From NCBI RefSeq assembly GCF_027942295.1, contig NZ_CP101416.1, positions 2,210,001 through 2,274,000 on the forward strand: a DNA stretch of 64,000 nucleotides, read 5' to 3'. The stretch is from Pseudanabaena sp. Chao 1811 (GTDB lineage Bacteria; Cyanobacteriota; Cyanobacteriia; Pseudanabaenales; Pseudanabaenaceae). A program made the translations under genes and the position numbers. This document shows, piece after piece, positions 63,658 to 64,000 of this stretch. Each line of letters begins with the position of its first letter. Positions within the stretch are counted from its first letter, which is position 1. The notes beneath the pieces are model-generated. The model was not told the origin of the DNA. It saw nothing but the letters and a program-made list of their open reading frames with translations, and made no database searches.

Positions 63658-63966
63658 ATGCTAGATTTCCAGCTATCTGTACAACCACAAACAGAACGAA
63701 GACTAAAAAAAATCCTTAGCCAAGTTCAAAATACAGAAGCATTTGCTCTAAATATTATTGCTTACCAAGTTTCTGAACTCCAAAAGGGAATTCTAAATCT
63801 GCGTCTGGAATTAGATGATTTTGAGAGAAAATATAATATGACATCTGCCGAGTTTCATCAAAGCTTTTCGGATGGGCGTTTAGAAGATGAAGCGGATTTT
63901 ATGATATGGGCGGGACTGTATGAAATGCTTTGTCAAAATCAGGTACAGCTTAGCGAACTACGATGA
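63658..63966 (+). CDS. Probable TumA-type antitoxin
   Basis: The 102-residue mainly helical protein (LDFQLSVQPQTERRLKKILS, IIAYQVSELQKGILNLRLEL, DFMIWAGLYEMLCQNQ) matches the small cyanobacterial proteins that precede TumE-like (DUF6516) genes. The next gene starts inside its stop codon (ATGA), a usual antitoxin-toxin layout. GGGAGGCAGGG gives a strong ribosome-binding site. The pairing is recalled from similar operons and is not proven here. Confidence 0.6.
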   Translation: MLDFQLSVQPQTERRLKKILSQVQNTEAFALNIIAYQVSELQKGILNLRLELDDFERKYNMTSAEFHQSFSDGRLEDEADFMIWAGLYEMLCQNQVQLSELR

Positions 63967-64000
63967 TTGAAGATTATTTTGTGCAGCTTGAAGAGATTAT
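63963..64000 (+). CDS. Start of a TumE/DUF6516-like toxin gene (cut by window end)
   Basis: The ATG at 63963 overlaps the previous stop codon and opens MIEDYFVQLEEII. TumE-like toxins of cyanobacteria start in the same way (M-x-D/E-DYF). Only 12 full codons are visible, so the call rests mainly on the overlap and the partner gene. Confidence 0.5.
   Translation, partial: MIEDYFVQLEEI

Noticed and set aside
1-64000. tRNA, rRNA or other structured RNA genes
   Set aside because: No cloverleaf, rRNA or other known RNA pattern was recognised by eye; a covariance-model scan would be needed to exclude small RNAs.

Overview
This window is chromosomal DNA from a cyanobacterium, most likely a filamentous non-heterocystous form of the Pseudanabaena type. 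The HIP1 octamer GCGATCGC is very frequent. The genes include an oxygen-dependent Mg-protoporphyrin ester cyclase, a heme oxygenase, the CO2-uptake NDH-1 (NDH-1MS) operon and a hormogonium-polysaccharide (hps) pseudopilin cluster. The genus is inferred; no rRNA is present to settle it.

Layout. 1-5.3 kb: a glycerol-dehydrogenase-like gene, then a leftward low-oxygen tetrapyrrole operon (ho, hemN, a hemerythrin gene, acsF). 5.4-10.3 kb: a large helicase-methyltransferase fusion with an N-terminal repeat array. An IS4-type element cuts it near its 5' end, leaving a clean 4-bp target duplication. 10.3-19.1 kb: an accessory island of small genes, mostly toxin-antitoxin pairs (AF2212-like/PIN, BrnT/BrnA, DUF5615/DUF433, a broken RelE with its antitoxin, DUF6883/DUF4926) plus single genes. 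The modules are separated by eight blocks of a HIP1-containing tandem repeat, all in the same orientation. One module carries an IS256-family element that has a second copy of itself inserted inside it. 19.2-29.5 kb: a PatA-like regulator, conserved cyanobacterial proteins, a double-AAA CDC48-like ATPase, tsf and a SUI1-type factor. 30.4-35.9 kb: ndhF3-ndhD3-cupA-cupS, the inducible high-affinity CO2-uptake complex. 36.3-48.2 kb: membrane proteins, glycosyltransferases, methyltransferases and an acyltransferase suggestive of cell-surface glycan work. 48.4-60.7 kb: hpsA (about 2,800 residues), hpsB, hpsC and two GspH-type pseudopilins. 60.7-64 kb: an ABC-2 permease pair, a GDSL hydrolase and the start of a TumA/TumE-like toxin-antitoxin pair.

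Two kinds of repeated DNA stand out. One is the HIP1-core repeat blocks that lie between the toxin-antitoxin cassettes. The other is a set of long, near-perfect hairpins in almost every other intergenic space. Many of these have a 3-base loop, and several sit inside short elements with terminal inverted repeats (at least four MITE-like families). Some of these elements lie inside operons, between hemN and the hemerythrin gene, between cupA and cupS, and between the two GspH-type genes, where they could shape expression.

The best candidates for something undescribed are the repeat-punctuated cassette island and the repeat-helicase-Rrp8-like methyltransferase protein next to it.
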